Below, piece after piece: positions 1-12,899 of a stretch of DNA of 64,000 nucleotides. Position 1 is the first letter of the stretch, and each line of letters opens with the position of its first letter. The notes under the pieces were generated by a model, which was given only the letters and a program-made list of their open reading frames with translations, did not search any database and was not told the DNA's origin. The stretch covers positions 1,558,001 to 1,622,000 of the forward strand of contig NC_063061.1 in the NCBI RefSeq assembly GCF_018812025.1, read 5' to 3'. A program made the position numbers and the translations under genes. This DNA is from Megalobrama amblycephala. Its lineage: Eukaryota; Chordata; Actinopteri; Cypriniformes; Xenocyprididae.

Positions 1-150
1 GCTCCGCCCTCTTCTAGAAAGGGGGCGGGAGCAGCAGCTCATTTGCATTTAAAGGGACACACACAAAAATGCAGTGTTTTTGCTCACACCCAAATAGGGG
101 CAAATTTGACAAGCTATAATAAATGATCTGTGGGGGATTTTGAGGTGCGA
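1..150 (-). mobile_element. TTAA-type element fragment, cut by the window start
   Basis: On the minus strand this matches 9282-9412 almost base for base (AAATCCCCCACAGATC, TTTGGGTGTGAGCAAAAAC, CTTTAAATGCAAATGAGC, GAGGGCGGAGC). The homology stops near 150, before any recognisable terminus, so the end is degraded or truncated. Confidence 0.7.
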
Positions 151-1684
151 ATTTATCATAGTCAGCAGAATGTCTAAAGGGGACCATCGAATTAAAGTGT
201 AACCTAATTTTTTATTAGAGTGGAAATCCATTTTCTACTTGACTGCTTCATTTCCACTTTAAGGATATGTCAAGACAATGTGCAGCATGTCTGTAGTCTA
301 AAAACAAGAGAGATTCAAAGTTCTCAGCAAACAGACAGTTGTGTCTCCACCTTTTGACCTCTTCTCTTGATATTTATCTTTCTGCCTTTGTATCTGCTGT
401 CTGTGTTTTCCTGAAACCCTACATACACTATACAGACAGCAGGATGTGTCCCGGCAGCCGTTGGATCGTGTGAGATGCAGTGGCTGATGGAATCGTTCTC
501 CGCTCACCGCCACGCTGGGAGATGTGTAACATGCGCTCTCAGCTCAGCTCCACAATGTTTACCACTAAGCTCATTGTGCTTGTTTTGCTGGAAAAACGCT
601 TGGTTTTGCTTTGATAAACAAGTTTGTTGTCCCTCAGCTGTGTTTCAAAGCTATTGATTTATTTGCGTCTGCATTAAGCATTATGAAACCCCCTCCCCGC
701 TCTGCGCTCTGTCACGTACACCGTGTCATCGATCGTTTCGTGCGCCGCAGGGGGTCTTAAAACATATTAAGCGGCCCTTAGTTCAGATACAAGACACTTG
801 AAATCTGACAGCTCTGAATAAATGCAAATGCAGCAAGCCTGAAGAAATTAAACGCTCTCTTCCATAGGATGTACAGGGGCTTTCTTCTTCAATGTGAGAT
901 ACTTGCAAAGTCTTAATACTTACTCAAGGCTGTGTTAACATCTGCAGTCAGGTAATGAATATTAATGCGGACAGTTCATTAACAAACTGTCAAAATTTGA
1001 GATTTCCCCTCAAGGGTAGACACACATTTGTGCCATGTGAGAAGAGACACACTGCTGTAGGTGTAAATCTGCAACGACTGTCATTGTGCTCAGGCCTTTT
1101 CTTATGTCTACAATACTTCAAAACATTGTTACATGGATGTTAATAGTCAGTTTGCACTTGACTTCACCTTTCATTTCCCTTGTGATGAATGAATCAAGCC
1201 ACGGGTCTTGAACTCTTTTTCAGGATTAGAACCTTGTGACTTACAAGAGACATTTGGTACGTTTTCTCTGCTTTTTTGTACAAAATGTTGTTGTTGTTGT
1301 TTTTAATTAAACTAAGCCTCATTCAAGTGTTGATAAAAAAAAAAATAATAATAATAATGCATGCAGCTAGAATAATCCTGTTGATGTTTATAAGCAGATA
1401 TCTTTTCATATATTGACTCACCCAACCAAATATTCTGGGGGCCATGAAGGTTTTGTGAAAATTATCAAAAATGCTGGTGCTGGCTGGCAACTTTTTTTTT
1501 TTTTTCTTTTTTTTAAGAATACTTTGGCTGGGAAGTTAAGATGCTACTTTGCAAAGTCATTAACATAGACACAATTACCTACAGAATTATACACTTGTAC
1601 ATTTTAATTGTACTTCATACATTTGAATGTGGTTGCAACAATGAAACGTAGCTAAAATTTACTCATCATTTAATCAGGAGTTAA
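151..1684. other. Non-coding stretch, no gene seen
   Basis: AT-rich with short A/T and AAT runs near 1325-1360. A diverged inverted fragment of the 8.7-kb TTAA element lies at about 1426-1500. Short open frames here have no domain or splice support. Confidence 0.6.
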
Positions 1685-2326
1685 AGGTTTAGTTCACCCA
1701 AAAATGAAAATTACCCCATGATTTACTCACCCTTAAGCCATCCTAGGTGTATATGACCATCTTCCTTCAGATGAACACAATCGGAGATATATTTAAAAAT
1801 AACCTGGCTCTTCCAAGCTTTATAATGGTAGTGAATGATTTTGAAACCCAAAAAAGTCTGTCCGTCCATCCATCCATCCATCCATCCATCCATCCATCCA
1901 TCCATCCATCCAAAAAGTAATCCATACAGCTCCAGGGGGTTAATAAAGGCCTTCTGAAGAGCAGCGATGGTTTTTGTAAGAAAAATATCTATATTTACAA
2001 CTTTATAAACAAATCGCGTTCTGGCAGAAGAGTGTCCTCTGACGCTCTTCAGAAGGCCTTTATGGCCCATGGAGTCGTGTGGATTACTTTTATGATGGAT
2101 GGATGTGCTTTTTTGGGCTTCAAAATCTTGCCCCCCATTCACTACCATTATAAAGCTTGGAAGAGCCAGGATATTTTTAAATATATCTCTGATTGTGTTC
2201 ATCTGAAAGAAGATCATATAGGTTGAGATGTCTTGAGATGACTTGGAAAAGTGTCCCAATCAACCTGAATTCACCCTACACCTAGCAAATCATAGGATAA
2301 TTTTCATGTTTCGGTGAACTATCCCT
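1685..2326. mobile_element. Angel/T2-like foldback MITE, 642 bp, with internal tetranucleotide repeat
   Basis: TTAA flanks (1681-1684, 2327-2330). Ends are AGGTTTAGTTCACCC and, inward from the right, AGGGATAGTTCACCG. Arms are inverted, for example CTTCCAAGCTTTATAATGG near 1811 and its complement near 2146. A 178-codon minus-strand frame runs across it, but it consists of inverted-repeat arm and microsatellite translation, so I do not call it a gene. Confidence 0.82.
1865..1913. repeat. (CCAT)n microsatellite
   Basis: About 12 copies of a CATC/CCAT tetranucleotide in the left arm of the foldback MITE. The right arm has only about two units (GGATGGATG near 2095), so the arms have diverged here. 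Confidence 0.95.
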
Positions 2327-2330
2327 TTAA

Positions 2331-3756
2331 GACAGATTTGTTCCTGAAGATAACAGGACACCTCTTGCTGAATTACAGCACCTAGTGACGGGGCGAATCT
2401 ACTGCGGTGGTAACTGTCACCCTAAGAAAAAGCATTGCCACCCCATCTGCCACCCCGGATTTATCCCGGTATAAAATATAAATGTAAGCAGTGTTTTCTG
2501 TATCGCATTTTAGCAGCTGCACTTTAATGTGAAAAAATGGCAAGAAAACACGTCCGCTGCACGGCTGAAGTCAATTTCATTAAAAGATATGACTCTCATG
2601 AACCGGTTCATAAACACAACCAGTGTAGCCCAATTCACTATCAAATGGATTATTTTGCAAATGCTTCTCATCATTTATTTTGAACTGCGTTGTGTACCAT
2701 GACACTTTGAGGCATCAAAAGCACAGCACTGAAAATTAAAAGTTGAGCATAAGGGATGCAGTTGCTCATGCAGTGCGATGCACTTTTTTACAAATACAAC
2801 AGGTCATCCAGGTATGCCATGCGTACAGGAAATGCACACGGCGTTAACTGCAGGAGTAGAGAGGTAGGGTGCTGTTCTGTCTGGAGGGCCAAACATGCTC
2901 CGCTCTTCCCCCATCTCCGTCAGACGGGCCGATCTAAATGCAGTCAGGCGTCCCGGGCATCGGCAGTAATTGAGCTAATGCCGTAACGCAGGTCGACAGC
3001 TACACGGACGAGCCTCCAGGCTTATTTAAACTTTATAAGACAAGAGCGTGCCGCCCCCCCAAGCCTTCTGGATGAATCATGTGTTTGCTCGCCGGTGCAC
3101 TTCTTTTAACCCTGGTTTCTTCTGCATTATTGATGATCAACAGGGTCAGAATTTGCTTTTAGTGCTCCCTGATGACGGCTCCATCCGGGAAGCCGCGGCG
3201 AGTGCACTCATAATATCATGGCTGCCGGAGAATAGACTGGAGGTTTCTTGACGACATTCACCAAAGTAATGCATTTGTGAGTGTGAGTGTGTGTGAGAGA
3301 GAGAGACATACAGAACAGGAAGACTGTTGTTTGTGTTTTGTCCATTAGAGATTCCCCGGTCACTCTTTCAGCAGGGTTTGTGATGAGGACGCTTCAGTCT
3401 TATACCACCTTCATGTCATATCATGTCAGAATGATCGTATTTATGTGACGAACGTGCACGAATGATGCTATTATTTACCTTGGGAAAGATGAATCGTGCT
3501 GAAAGTAAAGTTTAGTTTAGATTGTAAATGGTTAGTGATGAAGTTTGTCAGAAAATGCAGTTCAATAGGTCATCTTCAAGTCATATTTATAAATATTGCG
3601 CTTACAAGATAGTTTCAAAACAGCTTTACAGTGATAAAGTGTCAATGTTGTAAAATTAATCAATTATGAAATATTGAATTTAAACTCTACAGAAAACAAT
3701 TATTCAGATCAGTGTTTATTTAGTTCAGTTCAATTGTGCAAAATTCATCAAATATA
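2331..3756. other. Non-coding stretch, GC-richer block at 2.75-3.25 kb
   Basis: 2750-3250 is less AT-rich than its surroundings and looks single-copy; no frame there has a recognisable domain. A short GA/TG repeat lies at about 3270-3306. Confidence 0.5.
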
Positions 3757-4360
3757 GGGGATTTTGCACCGTATAGTTCTAGGAACTCAGTTATAGGAAC
3801 TAATTTTCCCCCAGGGCCATTTTCCTGGTTGCATTTGCACCGGGAATAGGAACTCTGAATCGGCTGACAGCGGTGTCTTTAAGTGCGGCATTTGCAAACG
3901 CTAAAAACCGGTGGATGTTTGTTGTGCGTTTCATGATTACGGAGATGGAATGTAAACTCATAATTTATGCGACTGAAAGAGCAAAACGTGGAGCTAAGAG
4001 ACGAAGAGACTGACAATTTTCAGTATTATATATCATCGAGGTGGAGAAAAGAACACAACCCTGCAGACAACAGGTAAATGCCATTATCGCTGTTTTACAT
4101 GTTCGTAAAGTTTACATGGCTTTTTAAAAATGCCGGATGCCGGCGTTTGACATGCGTTTGACTAATCAACGTACACTCGTGTCACTGGTAGTTCCTATAG
4201 AGCTAGTTTAGACCCTACTCTGAAGTAGGAGCTAATTTAGTTCCCCCAAAAGGAGTTCCTAGAACTGAAATTGTTCCTGCTGTACGAACATGGCAAAATC
4301 CGGGTACTTCAGCCAATAGTTCTAGGAACTATGAAAAGGTTCCTCCGGTGCGAAAGCCCC
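3757..4360. mobile_element. TIR DNA element, GGGGATTTTGCACCG ends
   Basis: Left end GGGGATTTTGCACCG and right end, inward, GGGGCTTTCGCACCGG. Both arms repeat AGTTCTAGGAACT-type motifs and GTTCCT boxes. TA lies on both sides. The interior contains no convincing ORF. Harbinger-like ancestry is possible but the duplication is not diagnostic. Confidence 0.7.
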
Positions 4361-4845
4361 TAATGAAACAAGTTCAGTTCAGTTCAAATGTTTGTTCTCA
4401 TCCGATAGTGTCAGTGTGGATAATATTACTGAGTCTTACTTGTATTTTAAACCCCAAATGATCAAACTAAAGGCAACAATGGCAAACTCAGGCTGCGTCC
4501 AAAATCACATACTCTCCACTTATTTTTAAGAAGTAATTAGTTCACGACCACTAAAAAAGTATGTTTGGGTTCCCACTCTTTTCAGCAATAATTTTCCAGG
4601 ACTTTTCCAGGACATTTTCAATTTTACAACAATGAGAATAAAAGGCTGGGATTACGCCCTAAAGTAATATATTGCTCTCTAAGTCTTTAAAACGTTTATT
4701 GCCATGACTTAACTATAAAATCAGTTTTTAATATGAGCTCTTAATCATACATTATGACTACGGAAGATTGTTTCCATTAAAAAAAAAAAGGTAATTGTGA
4801 CTTAAATTTATTATTCAGTGGCGGATACAAGATTCCATAGTTCAT

Positions 4846-5530
4846 TGCACACTGAGTCCGAAATTTGCATGCGAAACTTTCGCACATTAAAAAATAAATT
4901 TGACCTCACGTTATGTCAATCGCGTTTGCACACTGCCTCCGAAACTTTCGTCCGTCAAAAAAATATTCAGATCAGGTTCGATTTTCTGCCTTTTTCGCAT
5001 CCGTGGCACGCATTTTGAGAGACGTTTTGATAATTCAGAGCCACCGTAGGCGAATGCCAAAATTCAGAATGCATCTGACAAGTTGATCCACGTCTTCTAC
5101 AGCACAAAACAGCAGCACTGAATGACAAACAACGTGAGGAATACAAAGAGACCGAATATAAAGACAGATTGTGACAGTAGTAAAGCATCAAACAGAGCCA
5201 CTGACATCCTGAAGTAAACTTTGAAATGCTCGAGATAATCCCACAGCTCCTTGATGAGGTGAATTCTCCTTTCTCTCTATGCAATCTCGGAATTGAATGG
5301 ACACAATATTTCCTCTTTCTTTTTCTCTTTTTAGAAGAGAGGAGACAATTAATCGTGCTCACTGCTTGAAGACTTCATTTTGTATTGTTTTGCGATTTGT
5401 TTTGCGACTTTTTCCGCAACGCATTCATTAATACGCATCGGACTCAGTGTGCAAGGTCTCTGTGCGTGACGAATTTTTAGGATTGTGAATACGAAAAAAA
5501 GCATGCGAAAATTTCGGACTCAGTGTGCAA
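4846..5530. mobile_element. TIR element, GCACACTGAGTCCGAAA ends
   Basis: The left end has GCACACTGAGTCCGAAATT and the right end the complement, TTTCGGACTCAGTGTGC. A second CGGACTCAGTGTGCAAGG lies inside at 5438, and GCGAAACTTTCG-like motifs repeat near the left arm. The exact borders and duplication are unclear. Confidence 0.65.
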
Positions 5531-6454
5531 AGGCCTTAAGTCTTTATCTTTGCAAGGTGGACTTTTCAGGATAAGAGATGGACTAAAAATAAACTCCAAC
5601 ACCTTACAGCTAGTTTCCGGAAGATAAATTCTTCAAACAGTGGTACAAGAGGATGTGGTGCTGGTCCTTCAAGAGTCACTCTCAATCTGTCTGTCTATAA
5701 AGCCTATAAAAAAAATTGTCTTCTTGTATTTTACTACAATTCAGTATGTGATTCTTAAATGGGGGGCACACTCAAATGGTTTCACACTTAATTCTTCACC
5801 TTAATTCTTAATTCTTTTGCAGTTAACTTGTCTTTTCTTCTCTACCTGTTTTTGTCTGGCCCTGCTGACCCAATGAGCATTTTGCTGTCCAATGATCATG
5901 CCTTAACTGCAATTTCTAGTATTGCATTAGTATTACATCCTTCTAGTGGGAATTTAATAATTTTTGACCTTTCAGTCTGAGATAAATCTCTTTTTGGCTC
6001 ATTTTATCTATAAAAGAAAACAAGCCTTCATAAACTAACTTCATGACTAGATACAAAATTAATAGTAGTTATTAAGCTTGGAATTGGTAAAATGTGCTTG
6101 TGGAAAAATATGATCAGAAAATCAACTTGCATAATAATTAAGCAAAAAATTATGCATTTAAGCAGTTAATAACATACTATAACAATATAATAATAACTTC
6201 TGCAAGTGGCAACACAAGACTAAACATCATCATTGAAAAAAAAACTACTCTCACGTGTCAAACTCAGCATTCCTGAACATCGCACTTTCTGCAACTAATG
6301 ATGATTGTTTTAGGTCAGTAATAAGTTGCGTCGCTTCACTGCCATTCACAAATCCTCTATCATACACCCAGCGCAATGCGACGTAAGTGTTTTTTGGTAG
6401 TTTCAGCCTGACACAGTTATCATTTTCACGTTGTTTGAATAGCAAACGCATTCG
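5531..6454. other. Non-coding stretch, nothing recognised
   Basis: AT-rich. A 66-codon minus-strand frame (6251-6451) abuts the repeat at 6.46 kb and may belong to it; no domain recognised. Confidence 0.5.
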
Positions 6455-6905
6455 CGTCCATCTGTTTGCCCATGGGCGTGCTGGTCTGAAAACGAGGTGT
6501 GTTCAGGTGCATTGTTGGCGTGTTGCTATTTTGAGGAACTGAAAACGACTGAAAACTGAAACCTGGTGTAAAGTCAATGGCACAGTATTTTTTTGTTATT
6601 TAATGGGAGTGTTAGTAATATGCCTATAGTCGGGTGTACAATCTGCTTATTACACACACAGCAGCACACAAACATGCCAAATATTAAAAATGTATTTAAA
6701 CTGACTCGTCAGGTTGAGGGTGTCTACACCATGTGAATAGCGAATCCGCCATGGTGCAAGCGCAACTGGCTTTTAATGGGAATGGGAGATGAGACTCTAA
6801 TTGATTTATTGCATGTTGCGCCCAAAACACACCCATGACTCATTAAGAGAATGAGGACAACACTTTTAGGCCATTTTTTCCATCATTATACTAGCAAAAG
6901 TGGAT
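6455..6905. repeat. Interspersed fish repeat, degenerate
   Basis: Blocks such as CCCATGGGCGTGCTGGTCTG, AACTGGCTTTTAATGGG and CCCAAAACACACCCATGAC match a repeat I recall as widespread in cyprinid genomes. No terminal repeats are certain and no class is assigned. Confidence 0.5.
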
Positions 6906-8593
6906 TCGGACATGTTTAGAACACGCCATGTTTAGATTATTAAAACTGGGCTTAAGTCATTTTGCTTCTCCAATAAATGTATCTTGATGTAAGAATGTTT
7001 AGATGTTTGTTCTGGAAAACAAGACGAAGCACTGAAGAAGAACATTGTTTACTGCAGTGTAATTAACCAAAACTTGAGCCTTGGCAGGAACTGGAAGACA
7101 GCAATCGTTCTGTTGTTAGCAACTTTCCGTCTGTCACACATTCACATTCACTGGTCAGAAGCAGGTGGTGTTAAAATGGAGTCCAGCCAATCAACTCATA
7201 TGTAATTAAATTAGCTCGCTCTTTGCAGCAGCTCTTAGTGAACTAAGACTGCCAGCCGTTTTGACTAAACACACACACACACTGCAACAATTAATGAGAG
7301 CTCTTCAGCGTTTGGCCGTTTGATTAAGACAGCTGTAGCTAATTTGCAGCAGGGGCATTTTTGAGTAACAGCCAAAATTAGGATGTTTTTTTATGAGGTT
7401 TTTTGTGCTCTACAAAATAATTATGTGGGCCAAAGAGAAGTAAATCATCTGTGACTGATGACAAATGCCTTGCATTTGCTGAAAGCATTAATTTCAATAG
7501 CGTCCATTAGCAGCACATGAGCTGCCGTCCGCTTTGAAAGCGCGTGTGGTCATTCATTCATTTTGTGAGATTTGTTGTGTTGGACGTTTCTTTTATAGCC
7601 GCTCCGTGTTCCTCTGGCTGGAGGTCCTTTTGCAGTGCGGTGTTGCACCGGGGAGTCAGAGACTCTTTTAGATTTCCGTAGCAGGTGTAATGCTCTCATG
7701 CTGATCTCTCATCACTTATTTACCACCACATCCATTATGGATCGTGATTCGATTGAGAGAGAGGGATTTCACATGCTGTTGGCCTTCCATCAACCCGTAA
7801 GTAAGTGAACAATGTCTTTCGTCAAAGAGCCAAACATGAACTATCACAAAAGTAACTTTTATAGAAACTTTTGTTCATTTTTAACTAGGTGCATACATGT
7901 AACATCGCATATCAGGACAGACTTCCTGCAAAACACCAGGACGGTGAAAGAGAAGACAATCAAAAGACCACCGGGACACACTGATGCTGCTCGAGTCAGA
8001 AGTTGACATGTTGAGCTGCTCGAACAGACAGATCAATGTTCTGAGTCATAGTGCTTCACTCTTCAGGTCTTGAAGGATGTTGAACTGCTAGTATTTCATG
8101 CAACAGGTAAAAAACAAAGTACATTCTCACTTGTGGGAATCGATTCTCGAACTAGTTGCTTATCAGTGTGCATATTACTAGGTTTGAGTCTGGCTCTCAA
8201 CACTTCTCCTTTTCTGTCCTTTGCATAAGTGTTTGTTTGTAAAGACAGAAAGAGATGTGTTGTGTGTCATGCTGTAGGTGACTCTGTGCCAGTGTGTGCG
8301 TGTGTGCATTGTCGTCCCCCGATGGCCCCGCTGTTTCTCAGGCAGACGTGAACTCTGGGTGATTGTCCCCGTGATGCCGGCGGTGCACTGGACCGCAGGA
8401 GTGTCTGAATGCGCATCAAGCTCCTGGCTTAAGGGCTGGACTGAAATATTCATCAGAAATACTACATGGACTTAAACGAAAGCCTCTTTACTGCATTTGA
8501 GAACTGAAACAACAAATGTCATTTTCACCACATCTACAGTTATACATTCAGCTGTGGAAATGCCATTTGAATTAGTTTCTGTATATTATTATA
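6906..8593. other. Non-coding, apparently single-copy sequence
   Basis: No terminal repeats or tandem structure. 7400-7620 and 8240-8440 are more balanced in composition and could hold conserved non-coding sequence; this is a guess. No exon with paired splice sites and a recognisable domain was found. Confidence 0.5.
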
Positions 8594-8647
8594 CACTGAA
8601 AAAATGGTATTTTGTACAAACTTAAAAAAAAAAAAAAAAACTATTAA

Positions 8648-9051
8648 TCTTTTTCCGCCAAAGACAAAAAACATTCAAAGTACAAAGATTTGTACATATT
8701 GTCTTCAGACATAAGCCATTACTTTAGTCTTTCTCTGCCAGCATTGTCTAAAAAAAAGTTGCCAGCCACCGCCAGCATTTTTGATCATTTTCACAAAAGA
8801 TTCATGGCCCCCAGAATGTTTTTTTTTTAAATCAACATTTAAGTAAAACAAAATGAAAATCACATTTTTGTCAAAGACTACAACATGAGCATCAGCAATG
8901 CGTCTATCACTTGTTTCTGCTTCTTCTTCGCCTGTGTTTTGATCAGGAGGTTCTGTGCTCTTTCAGAAGATGCATAATAGCGCCCCCTACCGTGTAACAG
9001 TGAAAACAACAGTGAAAAGCCAGAAAAATCTGTTAATGATGGGGAAAAGAG
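8648..9051. mobile_element. TTAA-flanked element, 404 bp
   Basis: TTAA at 8644-8647 and 9052-9055. Left end TCTTTTTCCGCCAAAG; right end, inward, CTCTTTTCCCCATCATT. It contains a GTTGCCAGCCACCGCCAGC block; a diverged inverted copy of the same block lies near 1426-1495. Possibly piggyBac- or Kolobok-related. Confidence 0.65.
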
Positions 9052-9198
9052 TTAATGTAGGTAAACATAAAATTTTTTTTACAACTTAATTTTATCATAA
9101 ATGGAAGCTAAATTGGCTATATGACAGTAGAAAGGTCTCTTAAGATTGTTTCACTTAAGAAACATTTAGTTAGTTATTGTTCAATTTGGTTTACTTAA

Positions 9199-9512
9199 AG
9201 GGGGCCTATAATGCCCCTTTTCACAAGATGTAATATCAGTCTCTGGTGTCTCCAGAATGTGTCTGTGAAGTTTCAGCTCAAAATCCCCCACAGATCATTT
9301 ATTATAGCTTGTCAAATTTGACCCTATTTGGGTGTGAGCAAAAACACGCCATTTTTGTGTGTGTCCCTTTAAATGCAAATGAGCTCCACTTTCCAGAAGA
9401 GGGCGGAGCTTTAACAGCTCAACAACAACAAAGCTGGAGAATCTCACGCAGCCAAAATGAGGATTGTCAGTAACGGTGTTCAGCCTTACATTGTTCAGTC
9501 AGACACTGACTT
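9199..9512 (+). mobile_element. TTAA-type element, left end and subterminal part
   Basis: Starts after TTAA (9195-9198) with AGGGGGCCTATAATGCCCC. The next 200 bp (CAAGATGTAATATCAG, TTCAGCTCAAAATCCCC, CTTTAAATGCAAATGAGC) match on the minus strand at 1-150 and, more distantly, the ends of the 966-bp elements at 39.2 and 55.1 kb. An ATG at 9457 opens MRIVSNGVQPYIVQ, a likely coding remnant. The right terminus could not be found; the end given is approximate. Confidence 0.6.
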
Positions 9513-9744
9513 TTCTGTATATTTTCTGTTATATACTGACAAAAAAAATCAACACTCTGGTTTTAAACCAAAATAGGATTTAAACTAAGTTGTTTATATA
9601 TTATTTATTTTTTATTGGGAGTGTTACTTGCTTTTAGACAAACTGAATAAAACAGGTTCAAAACATAAACCAGTTTTTTTGATTGGATGCACTTTAAATA
9701 AACAACACAGTGTACAGTTTAAAACATTCACTTTTTTCAGTGTA

Positions 9745-12700
9745 CTTGATGCATGCTGACATGACTTCACTCATGTTCATATATAATATATATAATCTGG
9801 CAAATTTTGAATTTGAATTTTAACAAGTTTGGGATTTGACATTTGCGGTTGCTACTGAGAACAGAGATGATCGACAATTAAAGTCTTAAATTTGAGTCTG
9901 TTCCTCGCAAACATATGGATTCTAAAGATGTGGATTACCGTGCACTTTACACATATACATATGAATTCTCATGAGATCATGTTGGTACAGCAGCAGTAAT
10001 TCATCAGATGATGCCGAGTTTGTTTCCTCATGCTTGAGGACAGGACGTGTCTTTGTTTGGTGTTGCATGTTTTGAAGCAGCGGTACCTTCTGATAGACGA
10101 CCGAGGGGAAACAGTTTCGTGACTTGTGGTTGGTTTGCTCGTTCATAAGTGTCCTCGACTTTTGGCACCATTGGGAAATGCATATGCTATTAAATTGTAG
10201 CAAAGCAATTTTACTATCTGTTCAGCAGTTCCCATGACCCACTGTATGGCCCAATTCCAGGGGAGACGTCCCACCTTCCCAGATTGTGATACTGTCTCTA
10301 AAAAGAAAGAAAAAAAGTCTTTGTTGTGGCTGAGGCACAATTCTTGAATGTCTTGAATGTACTACAACTCAAAAACACACAAGCTTTGAAGATAACTGGT
10401 AATAACTTACTCAAATGCCATATGCAACACAAATAATATTTTCAAAAGAGCAGTAACTGTAATGGGATTATATTAGAGCAACTGTGTTCATACCGAGATT
10501 GTGCTTTTGTTTGTCTTTGTTTAGGGATTTAAACAGTCCAGCTCACAGATGTTTGTTGTTTTGATGATGTGAAAAGCTTGATCAATGTTAAATTATAATA
10601 TCTGCATTTTAAATTCATTTATTTTTTGTTCACAATGTATCGTGCATATATATCCAATCATTTATTTTTGTTGGTTGACACTTTACAATGAGGTCTAATC
10701 AGTCCTCAGTAATTAGTTAATAGCAGGGACGTGCAAAGAGTTCCTCAGAAGCTGCGCCTCAAATGTAAAATGTGGAAATCTGTCAGTATAATTCATATAC
10801 AGTATATGTGCAGTATATAAATAAGAGTAAATTGAAAACTACTTACAATTAATGCAACTTCTGGCTCTGCATGGTTTTACGGATTGTCCAAAGAAATTTG
10901 TCCAAATTTTCCATTGTCCAATGAAATATGAGCTTGTTGTGCCACTTTGATGAATTATGCAATATTTTTAAATATGTAAATGTGGATTTTTTAACTGAAT
11001 CGACACCCTAGTAATCACTGCTGATCTGTTGTTCTTAATTGCTTTTGTAAACAGAACATGTCACAGTTATGAATATGCAAATACTGACAATCTCCTTGTT
11101 TTTTTTTGTTTTGTTTTTGTTTTTGTTGACAGTGAGTAGAATAATTACAACAAAAAGAAAAAAAAGAATAGTGATTAGCACGTAAGGGGTGTCAGAATGT
11201 CAATCAAGCCCGAAGCAAGACATATACCCGTTATGCACTGTCCACCAGTCTGCTCTGCATACGCTTACCGCCTTGCTTTAGAAGGAAATACTTCTTAGCA
11301 AACTTTTAGTCATAATGAGTATCCAGAACAGACTGGTGGGCATGTCCTTGGATGGCAACATGCCCAGTGCATTATGGGTGTTGAAGTTTTCCTGCCTATT
11401 TGACAAAAAGGAAAATTTTTCTTTGTTTTATCTAATCAGGTAAAGCAATCGGCAAATATTTCCAGATAACCGATAATTCCAAAAGGCAACTATTGGTGCA
11501 GAATGATCTGTAAAATCAATGTATCGGTTGACCTCTAATGTTTATCATTTTCAACCAAAAATTTAAAGTATATTTTTGCATATGTCATCCACCTCTACCA
11601 GAATGTCTAAACCCTTTATTTAATGTTGCATGAGCAGTTTGCTGGCCTAGATCCCACATGTGCCCATCCGCCACTGGAACCAGGTTGCTACATAAATATT
11701 TTCTATGGTTATAAGATCAGACACAGAAACAAAGTTTGGGCCAATTTATAGATTGCTGATGTCTGTAAGAAGAAGTGCAGTGCTGTTAATTTCTGTCTGA
11801 GACAGTGAACGGCTGGAACACAGCTGCTCTTTGGACTTGTTTACAGAACAACATTCCTTCACACGGCGTGACCTATCGCACATCCAAGAATCCGTTCTCA
11901 TCACACCGCTAACTTTAAGTGCTGATTGCAGTATACATATATTGAAAATCAATTATATTCTCACTTCTATTCAGAGATAAGCCATCCCCTCAAAATATGT
12001 TCAATATTCTGTGCAGGTTATTTATTTAGAGTTATAATTATAGGAAATTGTGTGCTTCTGCCCTCAGTCTTGACATATTTTTAGTAACAGTGCCGGAGTA
12101 GAAACGCAATCACTAGAGGAATTCTGTAACATAATTATTACAGGAACACAAAGAATAATGAGAAAATATATTCTAGGGATCACCGTGCCTATGAACCGCT
12201 GTCCGCTGTTATTAATTATCGTGAGTTCTCTCTTAAGCGCTTGGGGAAATGTCATTTACGAGGGACTGTGCAATCCAGCCCACAGACTGAACAACATTAA
12301 TGTGCACAGACAGTATGTGGAACGCTCTACAAAACCAGTGTCCCTCATTAATATATGTGGAAATAACGACTTTAATAACATTAGCAATGCTGATTCCAGC
12401 TTTTACTATCTAAATGTACTAACAGAAATCCAGCAACATAAACGTTTCTTTTCCTTCACCACGAGGATGCCTTTTTTGCATCTTTCAGACCTGTTGAGCA
12501 GAGCTCAACTTAATGCAAAGCGATGCAGCGACTACCAATGAGTGCAGATCCGCCACCTGATACAGAAGAAAAGGTACTGAAAAAAAATGCTTTGGACAAA
12601 CTTTAAACAAAATATCATGCTATACTTAATACAAAGTTCTGTCATGAAACTCTAGATAGCACAGGCTGATTGGTTCCTGCTGTATCAGTAGCCATTGAGC

Positions 12701-12899
12701 TCACCGCTCAACTGTCAAATACATGGTCAGCATTTGCTGTAGCAGTTGCGCTTTTAGAAACCATTCACCTTCCCCAGCTCCAGCTCCTGTATAGATCTGC
12801 TACGGGTAAATCATGTATGCTATATTGTACAGTAGAAGCAGGTCTTACTTGCTCACAGCAGCATGTTATGCATTGGCAGTAGCAAGTCCTGTACTTGCT
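9745..12899. other. Non-coding stretch, little recognisable
   Basis: A CACTTTACAATGAGG repeat fragment near 10679 and a loose hairpin pairing CACCAGTCTG (11243) with CAGACTGGTG (11329). The 127-codon plus-strand frame at 12158-12541 has no recognisable domain and is left uncalled. Confidence 0.5.

Larger units (their letters stand above)
8594..9742. mobile_element. TA-flanked element (CACTGAAAAAA termini) with nested insertions
   Basis: TA flanks (8592-8593, 9743-9744). Left end CACTGAAAAAATGG; right end, inward, CACTGAAAAAAGTG. The host element is short and AT-rich; a 404-bp TTAA element (8648-9051) and part of another (from 9199) are inserted at TTAA sites in it. Classification is uncertain. 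Confidence 0.6.

Noticed and set aside
1723..2259. 178-codon minus-strand frame
   Set aside because: It spans the two arms and the tetranucleotide repeat of a foldback MITE; a run of Trp-Met-Asp-Gly comes from the microsatellite.
12158..12541. 127-codon plus-strand frame starting with a hydrophobic stretch after MRKYILGITV
   Set aside because: Tempting as a secreted peptide, but no family match, no splice context, AT-rich random-looking composition and no supporting repeat or gene nearby.
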